Below the pieces are notes generated by a model. The model was not told the origin of the DNA. It worked only from the letters and a program-made list of their open reading frames with translations, and ran no database searches. This document shows positions 1 through 10,167 of a stretch of 64,000 nucleotides of DNA, piece by piece (the stretch's first letter is position 1; the number at the start of each line of letters is the position of its first letter). The stretch is from Terribacillus aidingensis (GTDB lineage Bacteria; Bacillota; Bacilli; Bacillales; Amphibacillaceae), in NCBI RefSeq assembly GCF_040703035.1, contig NZ_CP159996.1, positions 1,398,001-1,462,000 of the forward strand, written 5' to 3'. The position numbers were made by a program, and so were the translations under genes.

Positions 1-312
1 TGGGACGAGGTAGTGTGCGTATTTGGACACTTCCCGACAAGATTAAGGTATAAAACGTTGCAGGGAGTAAAAGAAGCCATAAAACCAGGGGGATATTTCC
101 TTACTGAAGTGTATTCGAACTATCAGATTCCATATAATAGCGGTGGTCCCAAAGAGGCAGACTATTTGTACAAGCCCGAAGAATTTTTAGATGTTTTTGC
201 TGGCTGGCATATCAAGCACTTATACATGGGGGAAGTAATCCGACGCGAAGGCATCCAGCATACTGGCTTAGCACATGTGATTCAGTTTGCCGGACGAAAG
301 CCAACTGAATGA
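1..312 (+). CDS. SAM-dependent methyltransferase, C-terminal part (5' end outside window)
   Basis: The reading frame is open from the first base (Trp-Asp-Glu-Val-Val...), so only the last ~103 residues are visible. The pattern of a short strand with CVFGHFP, then 'KPGGYFLTEVY', then a C-terminal 'GLAHVIQFAGRKP' strand is that of the second half of a class I methyltransferase fold (TehB/UbiE-like Methyltransf superfamily). The SAM-binding glycine motif would lie upstream of the window. The substrate cannot be told from this part. The glutaredoxin-like gene starts 10 bases after the stop, so the two are probably co-transcribed. The family assignment rests on fold-like motifs only. Confidence 0.75.
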   Translation, partial: WDEVVCVFGHFPTRLRYKTLQGVKEAIKPGGYFLTEVYSNYQIPYNSGGPKEADYLYKPEEFLDVFAGWHIKHLYMGEVIRREGIQHTGLAHVIQFAGRKPTE

Positions 313-322
313 GGATTTTTTC

Positions 323-577
323 ATGAAAACACAAATTACCATCTATACTTCCACTCTTTGTCCAGTTTGCCAAATGACCAAAGATTTCTTGTCTGGTATG
401 AATATACCTTTTCAAGAGATAAATATTGATCTTAAGCCTATAGCGCTGATAAAACTTGTTAGTAAAACGTATAGAATATCCGTTCCACAAACAAACATTA
501 ATGGGGAATGGGTATTTGGATTTGACCCAGTCAGGATGTTGGAAAGTTTGCAACCTGCTAATGTGTTGGAAATATAA
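323..577 (+). CDS. glutaredoxin-like (NrdH/Grx-type) thiol-disulfide protein
   Basis: A small 84-residue protein with a thioredoxin-fold start (QITIYTSTLCPVC) and a CPVC redox motif (Cys13, Cys16). It also has the 'SVPQTNINGEWVFGFD' strand holding the cis-proline (VPQ) expected of glutaredoxin-family proteins such as NrdH/YruB-type. A likely role is thiol/disulfide exchange or transfer of electrons to a reductase; the partner is unknown. I chose ATG 323 because GAGGA (311-315) sits just upstream and the protein then begins directly with the first beta strand. An in-frame start at 287 would overlap the methyltransferase gene and adds unconserved residues. It lies 10 bases behind that gene. Confidence 0.75.
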   Translation: MKTQITIYTSTLCPVCQMTKDFLSGMNIPFQEINIDLKPIALIKLVSKTYRISVPQTNINGEWVFGFDPVRMLESLQPANVLEI

Positions 578-771
578 CAGCAAAATCAAGATAAAAGAAC
601 AGATCTTTCGATAAAGCCAAGCGTCCTTTAGCATTTCCTTAGTGAAATAAGCTACGTTTGGTTTTCTCATATGTTGAGAAAGGAAGATATTGCTATATAT
701 ACGAATAAGAGTCTTTAACCAGCCTTTTAATGTATTTTTATACCTTTTTCAGCTCTTCTGCATGTTACTTT

Positions 772-809
772 AATAAATAAAGTCAACTAGAAAAATGACT
801 TTATTTATT
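772..809. terminator. AT-rich perfect hairpin between glutaredoxin-like and MBL-fold genes
   Basis: AATAAATAAAGTCA (772-785) and TGACTTTATTTATT (796-809) form a perfect 14-bp inverted repeat around a 10-base loop. Flanking A- and T-rich bases make it usable as an intrinsic terminator, probably ending the upstream pair. The rest of 578-871 holds no convincing gene. Confidence 0.5.
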
Positions 810-871
810 CTATGTATTACTTTATTTATCTTCGCTAAACTAGATATATACAAAACAAAGGAGAGATACTC

Positions 872-1633
872 ATGAATATAAAACACATTCGTAATGCAAC
901 ACTTGTAGTAGAATATGCAGGAAAAAGATTTTTAGTTGATCCTATGCTAGCTGAAAAAGGAACTTTCCCACCATTTCCAAATTCTCCACGGCAAGATCAA
1001 ATGAATCCATTGATCAACTTGCCGATGTCAGTGGAAGAAGTCATTGAAGATATCGATGCTGTAATAGTTACACATTTGCATTATGATCACTGGGATGATG
1101 CTGCCAAAGAAGCTCTTCCAAAGGAAATCAAACTGTTTGTGCAAAATGAAGAAGACGCAGAACAAATTCGTAATGAAGGCTTCAAGAATGTGGAAGTTCT
1201 TACAGAAGAGACTGTTTATGAAGGTGTTCAGCTAATCAAAACAAAAGGTGAGCATGGTCGCGGCGAAATTTTGAAAATGGCTGGTTTTGTCTGCGGTGTA
1301 GTATTTAAGCATCAAGATGAAAAAACGCTGTATGTAGCAGGAGATACAGTCTGGTATGAAGGTGTTCAGGAAGAACTAGACAAGCACAAACCAGAGGTTA
1401 TTGTTGTAAACTCCGGAGATAACCAATTCTCTCAAGGCGGTTCTCTAGTCATGAATAAAGAGGACGTATATGAAGTATATAAAGCTGCACCTGAAGCAAA
1501 AATCATCTGTGTTCACATGGAAGCTGTTAATCACTGGAACTTATCCCGCGAAGATCTAAACAGCTTTATTAACGAAAAAGATATTTCTTCCAACGTATTT
1601 GTACCAGTTGAGGGCGAATCCTACAGTTTCTAA
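872..1633 (+). CDS. MBL-fold metallo-hydrolase
   Basis: 253 residues with the metallo-beta-lactamase signature H-x-H-x-D-H (His68, His70, Asp72, His73 in VTHLHYDHWDD). Further likely metal ligands are His in TKGEHGRG, Asp in VAGDTVWY and His in the late CVHMEAVNHW segment. It resembles the UlaG/YtkL-like (beta-lactamase_B_3) branch: a short N-terminal 'IRNATLVVEYAGKRFLVDP' strand pair followed by the metal centre. Many members hydrolyse phosphodiesters, lactones or other esters; the substrate here is unknown. GGAG (862-865) precedes ATG 872. It is followed after 29 bases by an NTF2-like gene on the same strand, so the two likely form a small operon ended by the hairpin at 2081-2116. Confidence 0.85.
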   Translation: MNIKHIRNATLVVEYAGKRFLVDPMLAEKGTFPPFPNSPRQDQMNPLINLPMSVEEVIEDIDAVIVTHLHYDHWDDAAKEALPKEIKLFVQNEEDAEQIRNEGFKNVEVLTEETVYEGVQLIKTKGEHGRGEILKMAGFVCGVVFKHQDEKTLYVAGDTVWYEGVQEELDKHKPEVIVVNSGDNQFSQGGSLVMNKEDVYEVYKAAPEAKIICVHMEAVNHWNLSREDLNSFINEKDISSNVFVPVEGESYSF

Positions 1634-1662
1634 TATAAGGGTCTGTGAGAAGGAGAAGACTT

Positions 1663-2067
1663 ATGTCTGTCGAAACAAATAAAGAGTTAGTTCGCAGTTT
1701 TTTTGATCTTATCGAACAAGAAAATTATGATGCATTAAAAGATTACTGCCACGAAGAATTTGTCTTTTACCCACAGTTAGACGCACCATTTCCTGGTGTG
1801 GAAGGGTTGATCGAATCAGAAAAGAAAAATTTCGATGCATTTCCTGGTTTTAGAATGCCTATTCTGTCCATGACAGCGGAGGAAGATAGAGTGGCAGTAT
1901 ATTTTCTGTTTGAAGGAAAACATACAGGAATTCCGTTTGCAGGTGTTCCTGCGACCGGAAAGAATGCTCGTTTCTCCCTAATGATTCTTTTGAAAGTAAA
2001 GAATGGCAAAATTGTAGAGCAAAGATCACATGTGGATGTACATGATATTATCCGTCAAATTAGTTGA
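1663..2067 (+). CDS. NTF2/SnoaL-like domain protein
   Basis: 134 residues. An N-terminal helix pair (NKELVRSFFDLIEQ, DALKDYCHEEFVFYP) is followed by the cone-shaped beta-sheet pattern of SnoaL-like polyketide-cyclase/ketosteroid-isomerase proteins. The 'FPGVEGLIESEKKNFDAFPGFR' region and 'EGKHTGIPFAGVPATGK' are typical of the 'ester cyclase/SnoaL' group. The enzymatic activity, if any, is unknown. ATG 1663 is preferred over the in-frame GTG 1645 because the ribosome-binding sequence AGAAGGAGA lies between them (1649-1656). It is transcribed with the MBL-fold gene. Confidence 0.8.
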   Translation: MSVETNKELVRSFFDLIEQENYDALKDYCHEEFVFYPQLDAPFPGVEGLIESEKKNFDAFPGFRMPILSMTAEEDRVAVYFLFEGKHTGIPFAGVPATGKNARFSLMILLKVKNGKIVEQRSHVDVHDIIRQIS

Positions 2068-2080
2068 AATAATTTTTTGT

Positions 2081-2116
2081 GAAAAGCCCTTTGATTTAAG
2101 GGCTTTTTCATTTTTT
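2081..2116 (+). terminator. intrinsic terminator after the NTF2-like gene
   Basis: GAAAAGCCC, a short TTTGATTTAA loop, then GGGCTTTTTC followed by a run of Ts. Confidence 0.85.
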
Positions 2117-2207
2117 TAAATCTATAATCGAATTTTCCACGATACTCTGCGATAATATTGTTATCACCACGTGAGTAGTTTTCACTTCTTAGAAAGGAGT
2201 ACTGTTC

Positions 2208-2621
2208 GTGTTAGACAATACAGATAAGAAGATATTAAATGAACTAACTAAAAATAGCAGGATCACCATGAAAGAACTTGGAGGTAAAATTCATTTAACA
2301 GGAGCTGCTACTGCCGCTAGGGTAGCCAAATTGGAAGACAATGGCGTAATAGAAAGTTACTCAATAAATGTAAATCAAAATAAACTGGACTGCTATATGC
2401 ATGTTTTTATGAATATTTTTCTTAACGATATACACCATAAAGCTTTCATAGAGTGGTTAAAAGAGAAAGACCAATTTGTATTGAACTCTTTTAGGGTTAG
2501 TGGGGACGGCTGTTATCTACTTGAATGCAGGTTTCCATCAAATGAATATCTTAACGACTTTTTAGATGAATTAAACAGATATGCAAATTATAAATTATCT
2601 TCTGTAATTGATAAATTATAA
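2208..2621 (+). CDS. Lrp/AsnC-family transcriptional regulator
   Basis: 137 residues. The N-terminal winged helix (residues ~3-50) is of AsnC type: 'DNTDKKILNELTKNSRITMKELG' is the classic Lrp start, followed by a recognition helix region (TGAATAARVAKLEDNGVI). The C-terminal half fits the RAM/Lrp-AsnC ligand-binding domain (FVLNSFRVSGDGCYLLECRF). Such proteins bind amino acids or related metabolites and act on neighbouring transport or catabolic genes; the effector here is unknown. GTG 2208 is preceded by AAAGGAG (2191-2197). It stands alone between a terminator and the bgl operon. Confidence 0.85.
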   Translation: MLDNTDKKILNELTKNSRITMKELGGKIHLTGAATAARVAKLEDNGVIESYSINVNQNKLDCYMHVFMNIFLNDIHHKAFIEWLKEKDQFVLNSFRVSGDGCYLLECRFPSNEYLNDFLDELNRYANYKLSSVIDKL

Positions 2622-2735
2622 ATCTAAAAGATTATTCTACTTCAAGCTAAAACTTTTTTATAAAATTTTTCTCTTCTCCAGACCTGTGTAGGTAGCTGTC
2701 CTAAGATGAACATAACTTCTAGTTAAAAGATCATA

Positions 2736-2764
2736 TTGTTTTTAGATTAGAATTGTGTTATTAT
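2736..2764 (+). promoter_or_regulatory. sigma-A-type promoter of licT-bglPH
   Basis: TTGTTT (2736-2741), 17-base spacer, TATTAT (2759-2764). Transcription would start near 2771, placing the RAT-like element at the very 5' end of the transcript. Predicted from sequence only. Confidence 0.6.
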
Positions 2765-2771
2765 TCGAATT

Positions 2772-2797
2772 AGGATTGTTACCTTATGGGCAAGACC
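2772..2797 (+). promoter_or_regulatory. RAT (ribonucleic antiterminator)-like element 1, upstream of licT
   Basis: AGGATTGTTACC-TTAT-GGGCAAGACC matches the RAT framework of the BglG/SacY/LicT family (GGATTGTTAC...GGCAAAACC) with a shortened apical stem. It begins one base after the predicted start of transcription. No clear U-tailed terminator follows it, unlike the element before bglP. Confidence 0.6.
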
Positions 2798-2851
2798 ATT
2801 TACTCATATGAGTTTACAAAACAAAAAAAATAATATATTTTTTATACGAGA

Positions 2852-2865
2852 TGTAAGCGCTATCT
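2852..2865 (+). promoter_or_regulatory. cre (CcpA) site in licT leader
   Basis: TGTAAGCGCTATCT agrees with all 14 positions of the Bacillus cre consensus TGWAARCGYTWNCW. It lies ~80 bases downstream of the predicted transcription start and 18 bases before the licT start codon, where CcpA would act as a roadblock. A second weaker copy (TGTAAGCGTGAAAA, two mismatches) covers the start codon at 2876-2889. Confidence 0.75.
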
Positions 2866-2882
2866 CGATATGGGGTGTAAGC

Positions 2883-3713
2883 GTGAAAATTGAGCGAATC
2901 ATCAACAACAATATTATTACAGCAAGTGATGTGCAAAATAATGAAGTTGTGCTGATGGGAAAAGGTATTGGCTTTAAAAAAGAAATTGGACAGGATGTAC
3001 TTCCTGAGGAAATAGAAAAGCGTTATACATTGGACAGTTCTTTAGCTGGTGATAAATTCAAAGATCTTTTAAAGGACATTCCTCTTGTCGAGATGCAGGC
3101 AGTGAATGAAATTGTGTCCTATGCAAAATTGTCACTTGGAAAAAAACTAAGTAATAGTATTTATCTATCTCTTACTGATCATCTGCATTTTGCGATTGAA
3201 CGCATGAATAATGGCTTTGAGTTTCAAAATGCACTGGCATGGGAAGTAAAACATTTTTATCATCATGAGTACTTAATTGGCAAAGAAGCGCTAGAGATCA
3301 TTAAAAGAAAGATAGGTATCGAATTTCCACATGATGAGGCTATTACAATTGCACTCCATATTGTAAATGCGGAAACGGAAAACAGTATGTCCAATACTGT
3401 AGGGATGACGAAACTTATCAAACAGATTTTAAGTATCATTCAATATGCTTTTAATGTAGAGTATGATGAAAACAGTTTGGCATATGAACGCCTGCTGACA
3501 CATCTGAAATTCTTTGTTCAGCGTATTCAAATGAATCGCTATCTATTGGAAGATAACGCTGACTTTTTTACGATGATAAAAGATAATTACAAAAAAGAAT
3601 ATGATTGCGCACAAAAAATCAGCGACTTCATTTATGATGAAGTTGGTCATCAGCTGACAACAGCGGAATTATCTTATTTGACTATTCATATCAATAGAAT
3701 ATTGCATGCTTAA
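2883..3713 (+). CDS. licT: LicT/BglG-family transcriptional antiterminator
   Basis: 276 residues: an RNA-binding CAT domain (residues ~1-55, MKIERIINNNIITA) followed by two PTS regulation domains. The four conserved phosphorylatable histidines fall at residues 100, 159, 207 and 269, the numbering known for B. subtilis LicT. This fixes GTG 2883 as the start rather than an upstream in-frame ATG at 2808, which would lie within the leader. The protein binds RAT RNA and blocks an overlapping terminator when beta-glucoside is imported. The PTS proteins phosphorylate PRD1 (inactivating, via EII-Bgl) and PRD2 (activating, via HPr). Its targets are almost certainly the RAT elements at 2772 and 3718, making it a regulator of its own operon. 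The downstream gene bglP starts 93 bases later. Confidence 0.95.
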   Translation: MKIERIINNNIITASDVQNNEVVLMGKGIGFKKEIGQDVLPEEIEKRYTLDSSLAGDKFKDLLKDIPLVEMQAVNEIVSYAKLSLGKKLSNSIYLSLTDHLHFAIERMNNGFEFQNALAWEVKHFYHHEYLIGKEALEIIKRKIGIEFPHDEAITIALHIVNAETENSMSNTVGMTKLIKQILSIIQYAFNVEYDENSLAYERLLTHLKFFVQRIQMNRYLLEDNADFFTMIKDNYKKEYDCAQKISDFIYDEVGHQLTTAELSYLTIHINRILHA

Positions 3714-3717
3714 AAAG

Positions 3718-3748
3718 GGATTGTTATCGCCAAAAGCGAGCTGGACCC
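3718..3748 (+). promoter_or_regulatory. RAT element 2, between licT and bglP
   Basis: GGATTGTTATCGC-CAAA-AGCGA then GCTGGACCC. The 5' half is the canonical RAT start, the apical TCGC/GCGA stem is intact, and the 3' half (GGACCC) is also the 5' arm of the terminator at 3744-3784. Antiterminator and terminator therefore exclude each other. Confidence 0.8.
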
Positions 3749-3784
3749 AAACTTTTGTACTACAAAAAGTTTGGGTCTTTTTAT
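3744..3784 (+). terminator. LicT-controlled terminator in front of bglP
   Basis: GACCCAAACTTTTGT pairs with ACAAAAAGTTTGGGTC (one bulge) and is followed by TTTTTATTT. Its 5' arm overlaps RAT element 2, so it should end transcription unless LicT binds. Confidence 0.9.
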
Positions 3785-3806
3785 TTGTAAAATGGGAGGG
3801 AATTAA

Positions 3807-7145
<3,339 letters not shown>

Positions 7146-7173
7146 AGAATCATTGGAAGTAGATGTGAGAAAT

Positions 7174-7224
7174 AATAGAGATTGCATAGAGAAAATCATT
7201 TTTCTTTGCAATCTCTATTTATTT
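7174..7224 (+). terminator. terminator of the licT-bglPH operon
   Basis: ATAGAGATTGCA pairs with TGCAATCTCTAT (7207-7218). Within the loop, AGAAAA and TTTTCT can extend the helix. ATTTATTT follows. Confidence 0.85.
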
Positions 7225-7847
7225 GAACTTTCGGACAAATTTCCTGAGAATTAAATCGTCTATAACAAATTATGTATAATCTACTTACAAATCGATTGAT
7301 TTACGTTTACTCTATAGCGGGTGATAATTCTTTAGTATCTTTACGTGCCGATCCACAAACCAGAATAAATAAATGGAGAGCTCTTTCCATTCAAAATATT
7401 AACATATGACATGTTATCCTGAATAGTTATAATACCGATATCTTCTGCAGTAACTCCAAGTATTTTTGCAAAGGTTTCCAAAGTTAACAGCACGAAATTT
7501 CTTCTATTTCATCTTGATTGAACCAGGCTTTTTTATAATTTTTTACAAAGTGTTTGCGGTTCAGTTTTTCTTAAAAAAGCATCTTTTCCAGCCGCTACTT
7601 CTTGTAAAGAAATGTTCGATAGTATCGACGGTTACTCCAGTTCACGCAATCTGTACATGAGTAAGATTCTTCAAATATCTATGGTATAGATTTTCAATGT
7701 CTTTAGTCAGAGTAGCATTGAAAGTATGTTAGGATATATAACATTTCATTCGTTTTCATAAGGCATATACGTTATCTTTAAAAGGGTAGAAGCTCAATTA
7801 GAGGAACACTCATAAATATAGTATATGTAGGGTATGGGGGAGTAAGC
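7225..7847. other. gene-poor stretch holding only a decayed helicase remnant
   Basis: There is no intact gene between the bgl terminator and the GNAT gene. The stretch is AT-rich. 7341-7728 carries, on the minus strand, broken pieces of a DbpA-type helicase (see that entry). A possible 64-codon plus-strand frame at 7466-7660 is its antisense shadow, has no ribosome-binding site and is not annotated. Confidence 0.6.
7341..7728 (-). pseudogene. dbpA: remnant of a DbpA/YxiN-type DEAD-box RNA helicase
   Basis: Read on the minus strand, three frame-shifted fragments follow the order of a DbpA helicase. First comes FNATLTKDIENLYHRYLKN (from 7728), like the motif III region S-A-T-L and what follows, which then reads through a stop (7642-7644) into TGVTVDTIEH (7641-7612). 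A middle piece reads EVAAGKDAFLRKTEP. Last comes [20 protein letters not shown]...NILNGK (7460-7383), the C-terminal DbpA RNA-binding domain that recognises 23S rRNA. Most of helicase domain 2 between the fragments is missing and several stops interrupt the frame. DbpA acts in 50S subunit assembly. This copy cannot make a working protein; an intact paralogue may exist elsewhere. Confidence 0.75.
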
Positions 7848-8345
7848 GTGGAAATTAAGGAAGTTACAGAAATAGAATCGTATAAAGAAGAGCTAGCAAG
7901 TTTATTTCAAACAGTAGTCGCTGATGGCGCATCGATGAATTATTTACATCCGATGAGCGATGAGACTGCAATGAGTTACTGGAATTCTGTACTCTCTGAA
8001 CATGTTCGGCTTTTCATTGGGTTGATTGATGGTCAAATTGCTGGGACTGTTCAGCTGCACTACAGCGATAAGGAAAATGGCCGTCATCGTGCAGAAATAG
8101 CCAAACTGATGACCAGCACAAAAGCCAGAAGGAAAGGCGTCGCCAGAAAACTGCTTCAGCATGCTGAGCAAGCAGCGAAGCAAGACGGAAAAACTTTACT
8201 TTTACTTGATACCGAAAAAGATGGACCAGCCAATTGGCTTTATCAGTCCGAAGGTTATGTACTATTTGGAGAAGTGCCGGATTTCGCCCAGGATGCATTT
8301 GGTACATATCTTGCAGGTAACTTTTATTATAAGATAATAAAATAA
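7848..8345 (+). CDS. GNAT-family N-acetyltransferase
   Basis: 165 residues of GNAT fold. Strands 2-4 carry 'RLFIGLIDGQIAGTVQLHY'. The acetyl-CoA pyrophosphate-binding motif A follows, with 'AEIAKLMTSTKARRKGVARKLL' (R-x-x-G-x-A). Then come the 'LLLLDTEKDGPANWLYQSEGY' segment, where N and Y are commonly needed, and the final 'YYKII' strand. The acceptor substrate is unknown; in related species such single-gene GNATs act on small amines or antibiotics, or have no known role. GTG 7848 follows GGGGGAG (7834-7840). The gene is monocistronic and convergent with rqcH, sharing the terminator at 8348-8378. Confidence 0.85.
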   Translation: MEIKEVTEIESYKEELASLFQTVVADGASMNYLHPMSDETAMSYWNSVLSEHVRLFIGLIDGQIAGTVQLHYSDKENGRHRAEIAKLMTSTKARRKGVARKLLQHAEQAAKQDGKTLLLLDTEKDGPANWLYQSEGYVLFGEVPDFAQDAFGTYLAGNFYYKIIK

Positions 8346-8347
8346 GG

Positions 8348-8378
8348 AAGTGCGCTGAGATAGCGCACTTTCTTATTT
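8348..8378. terminator. bidirectional terminator between GNAT gene and rqcH
   Basis: AAGTGCGCT-GAGAT-AGCGCACTT with T-rich sequence to the right (TCTTATTT) and an A-rich side to the left. It serves the GNAT gene on the plus strand and probably rqcH on the minus strand. Confidence 0.8.
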
Positions 8379-10079
8379 ATTCCCCAAACGTTTCACAAAC
8401 TGCTCATCTGGCGTCACATACAATGTCTTCTGCTGATCATACGTCACAAAACCAGGCTTCGCACCGTTCGGTTTCTTTACATGACGAATCTTTGTATAAT
8501 CGACGGGTACTGAAGATGAAAGTCTGGATTTACTGAACCAGGCTGCGAGTTTAGCTGCTTCTTCCAATGTTTCCTCTGATGGATCGGTCGAGCGGATGAC
8601 GACGTGGGATCCAGGGATATCCTTCGTATGAAGCCATGTATCCTGCTTGTGGGCAAGCTTCATCGTCAAATACTCGTTCTGCTTATTATTATGTCCGACG
8701 AGGATCGTTGTGCCATCTGTCGCTGTGTACGTTTCCGGCTCAGGCAGATTCGGTTTTTTGTTCTTTTTCTGCTGAGCTTTTGCTTTTAGATAGCCTTGCT
8801 CCCGCAATTCCTCGCGAATTTCCTCGACATCCTGCTCACGTGCTCCTTCTACTTGCTGGATGAGCTGATCGAGATAGTCAATTTCTGCATTAGTTTTTTC
8901 GAGCTCCAATTCCACCATCGTGCGCGATTTCTTCAGTTTATTGTACTGCTTGAAATAGCTTTGGGCGTTTTCACTTGGTGTTTTATGCGGGTTAAGTGTG
9001 ATGGTGAGCTGCTGTTGATCGGGATCATAATAATCTGTGACGACAGCTTCTGTATCACCTTGCTTGATTTGATGCATATGAGCAGTCAGCAGCTCTCCCT
9101 GTCGCTGGTAGCTGTCGGCTTTTTCTGCTTTTTTCAGTGTGTTTTCATGAATGGAAAGCTTTCGGATATTCTTTTCCCGCTCATTTTTCAGGAAGCGAAT
9201 CAAGTCGCCGGCCTGCTGCTTGACGCGGTCGCGTTCCGCTTTTCCAGAGTAGAAGCTATCGATCAGTTCACTCATCGAATTATACTGTTCCCGCGTGCCT
9301 TCAATAGAAGCGATGTCCATGACATAAAAGTCTTCTTTCTTTCCTTTAAAGTAAGTAGGCTCATAGTCATCGCGCTCCAGCTTATCAATAAAATGTGTGA
9401 AAACCTCAGCGTATTTCTCTTTATCACCCATATATGCCTGCTCAGCTATTTCATTAGCCAAAACAGGAGATACACCTTGCAGCATATTCAGAATCTGTTT
9501 GTTCATCCGTCCGGTATTGAAGTCGAGCTTCCGGGCAAACTCGCCTGGTTCCAAAGTAAACGGGTTGAGCTTCTCCTGACTTGGAGGAAGCTTGTACGTT
9601 TGACCAGGAAGAATTGTCCGGTGGCGGTTAACACTGGATGAAATATGTTTGATGCTGTCGATGATCATATTCGTTTCATTATCGACCAGCATGATGTTGC
9701 TGTGTTTTCCCATCACTTCCATGATAATTCGTTTTGATGTCTGGTCACCAAGCTCATCTTTGCTGACGAAACTAAGCTCGATGATTCTTTCGTTTTCGAA
9801 CTGCTCTACTTTTTCCAGGAACCCGCCTGCCAGATGCTTGCGCAAAAGCATACAGAACATCGGAGGATTCTGGGGATTTTGATAGGTATCGTTTGTGATA
9901 TGCACACGTGCATAGCTTGGATGCGCCGACAATAATAGTGCGTGATTCTTCCCTTTGCTGCGGAAGGTGAGCACGATCTCCGTATCAGTCGGCTGGTATA
10001 TTTTTGACAGACGGCCGGTTGCTAATGTGTCATGTAGCTCCTGGGCCATCGCTCTTGTTACTATTCCGTCAAATGCCAT
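8373..10079 (-). CDS. rqcH: RqcH (Rqc2/NEMF homologue), ribosome quality control; NFACT protein
   Basis: 568 residues: NFACT-N (1-~200, MAFDGIVTRAMAQEL), a two-helix HhH and coiled-coil middle (~270-430), then the NFACT-R domain (~450-550, YLTMKLAHKQDTWLHTKDIPGSHVVIR). RqcH binds stalled 50S-peptidyl-tRNA and recruits tRNA-Ala to add C-terminal Ala tails that mark the chain for ClpXP; it was earlier called FbpA/YloA (fibronectin-binding). ATG 10079 is chosen over GTG 10088 because AGGTG lies 7 bases before it. With this start the residues at 97-98 are Glu-Arg (NERII), where B. subtilis has the functionally important Asp97-Arg98. It is divergent from yloB. Confidence 0.93.
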   Translation of the reverse strand: MAFDGIVTRAMAQELHDTLATGRLSKIYQPTDTEIVLTFRSKGKNHALLLSAHPSYARVHITNDTYQNPQNPPMFCMLLRKHLAGGFLEKVEQFENERIIELSFVSKDELGDQTSKRIIMEVMGKHSNIMLVDNETNMIIDSIKHISSSVNRHRTILPGQTYKLPPSQEKLNPFTLEPGEFARKLDFNTGRMNKQILNMLQGVSPVLANEIAEQAYMGDKEKYAEVFTHFIDKLERDDYEPTYFKGKKEDFYVMDIASIEGTREQYNSMSELIDSFYSGKAERDRVKQQAGDLIRFLKNEREKNIRKLSIHENTLKKAEKADSYQRQGELLTAHMHQIKQGDTEAVVTDYYDPDQQQLTITLNPHKTPSENAQSYFKQYNKLKKSRTMVELELEKTNAEIDYLDQLIQQVEGAREQDVEEIREELREQGYLKAKAQQKKNKKPNLPEPETYTATDGTTILVGHNNKQNEYLTMKLAHKQDTWLHTKDIPGSHVVIRSTDPSEETLEEAAKLAAWFSKSRLSSSVPVDYTKIRHVKKPNGAKPGFVTYDQQKTLYVTPDEQFVKRLGNK

Positions 10080-10167
10080 ATGTTTCACCTCATTCTCTGC
10101 TAGTATAGCATTTTATCGGACAAGCACGCATACATTTACATTAGAAATAAGGGTGGAGGTATGCAAT

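Noticed and set aside
212..670. Minus-strand 152-codon open frame over the glutaredoxin-like gene
   Set aside because: Most of it mirrors the two plus-strand genes; no ribosome-binding site before its start and no recognisable fold.
2799..2817. TTTACTCATATGAGTTTAC palindrome as the terminator for RAT element 1
   Set aside because: The 12-base core is loop-less and lacks a U-tract, so it cannot act as an ordinary intrinsic terminator; an operator role is possible but unsupported.
7466..7660. Small hydrophobic plus-strand frame (64 codons)
   Set aside because: No ribosome-binding site, and it lies opposite the dbpA remnant.
8796..9641. Plus-strand 281-codon open frame
   Set aside because: It is antisense to rqcH, has no ribosome-binding site or family signature, and its composition mirrors the rqcH codons.
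9955..10167. N-terminal extension of yloB
   Set aside because: The frame runs back through the start of rqcH; a strong ribosome-binding site (GGTGGAGGT) points to GTG 10168.
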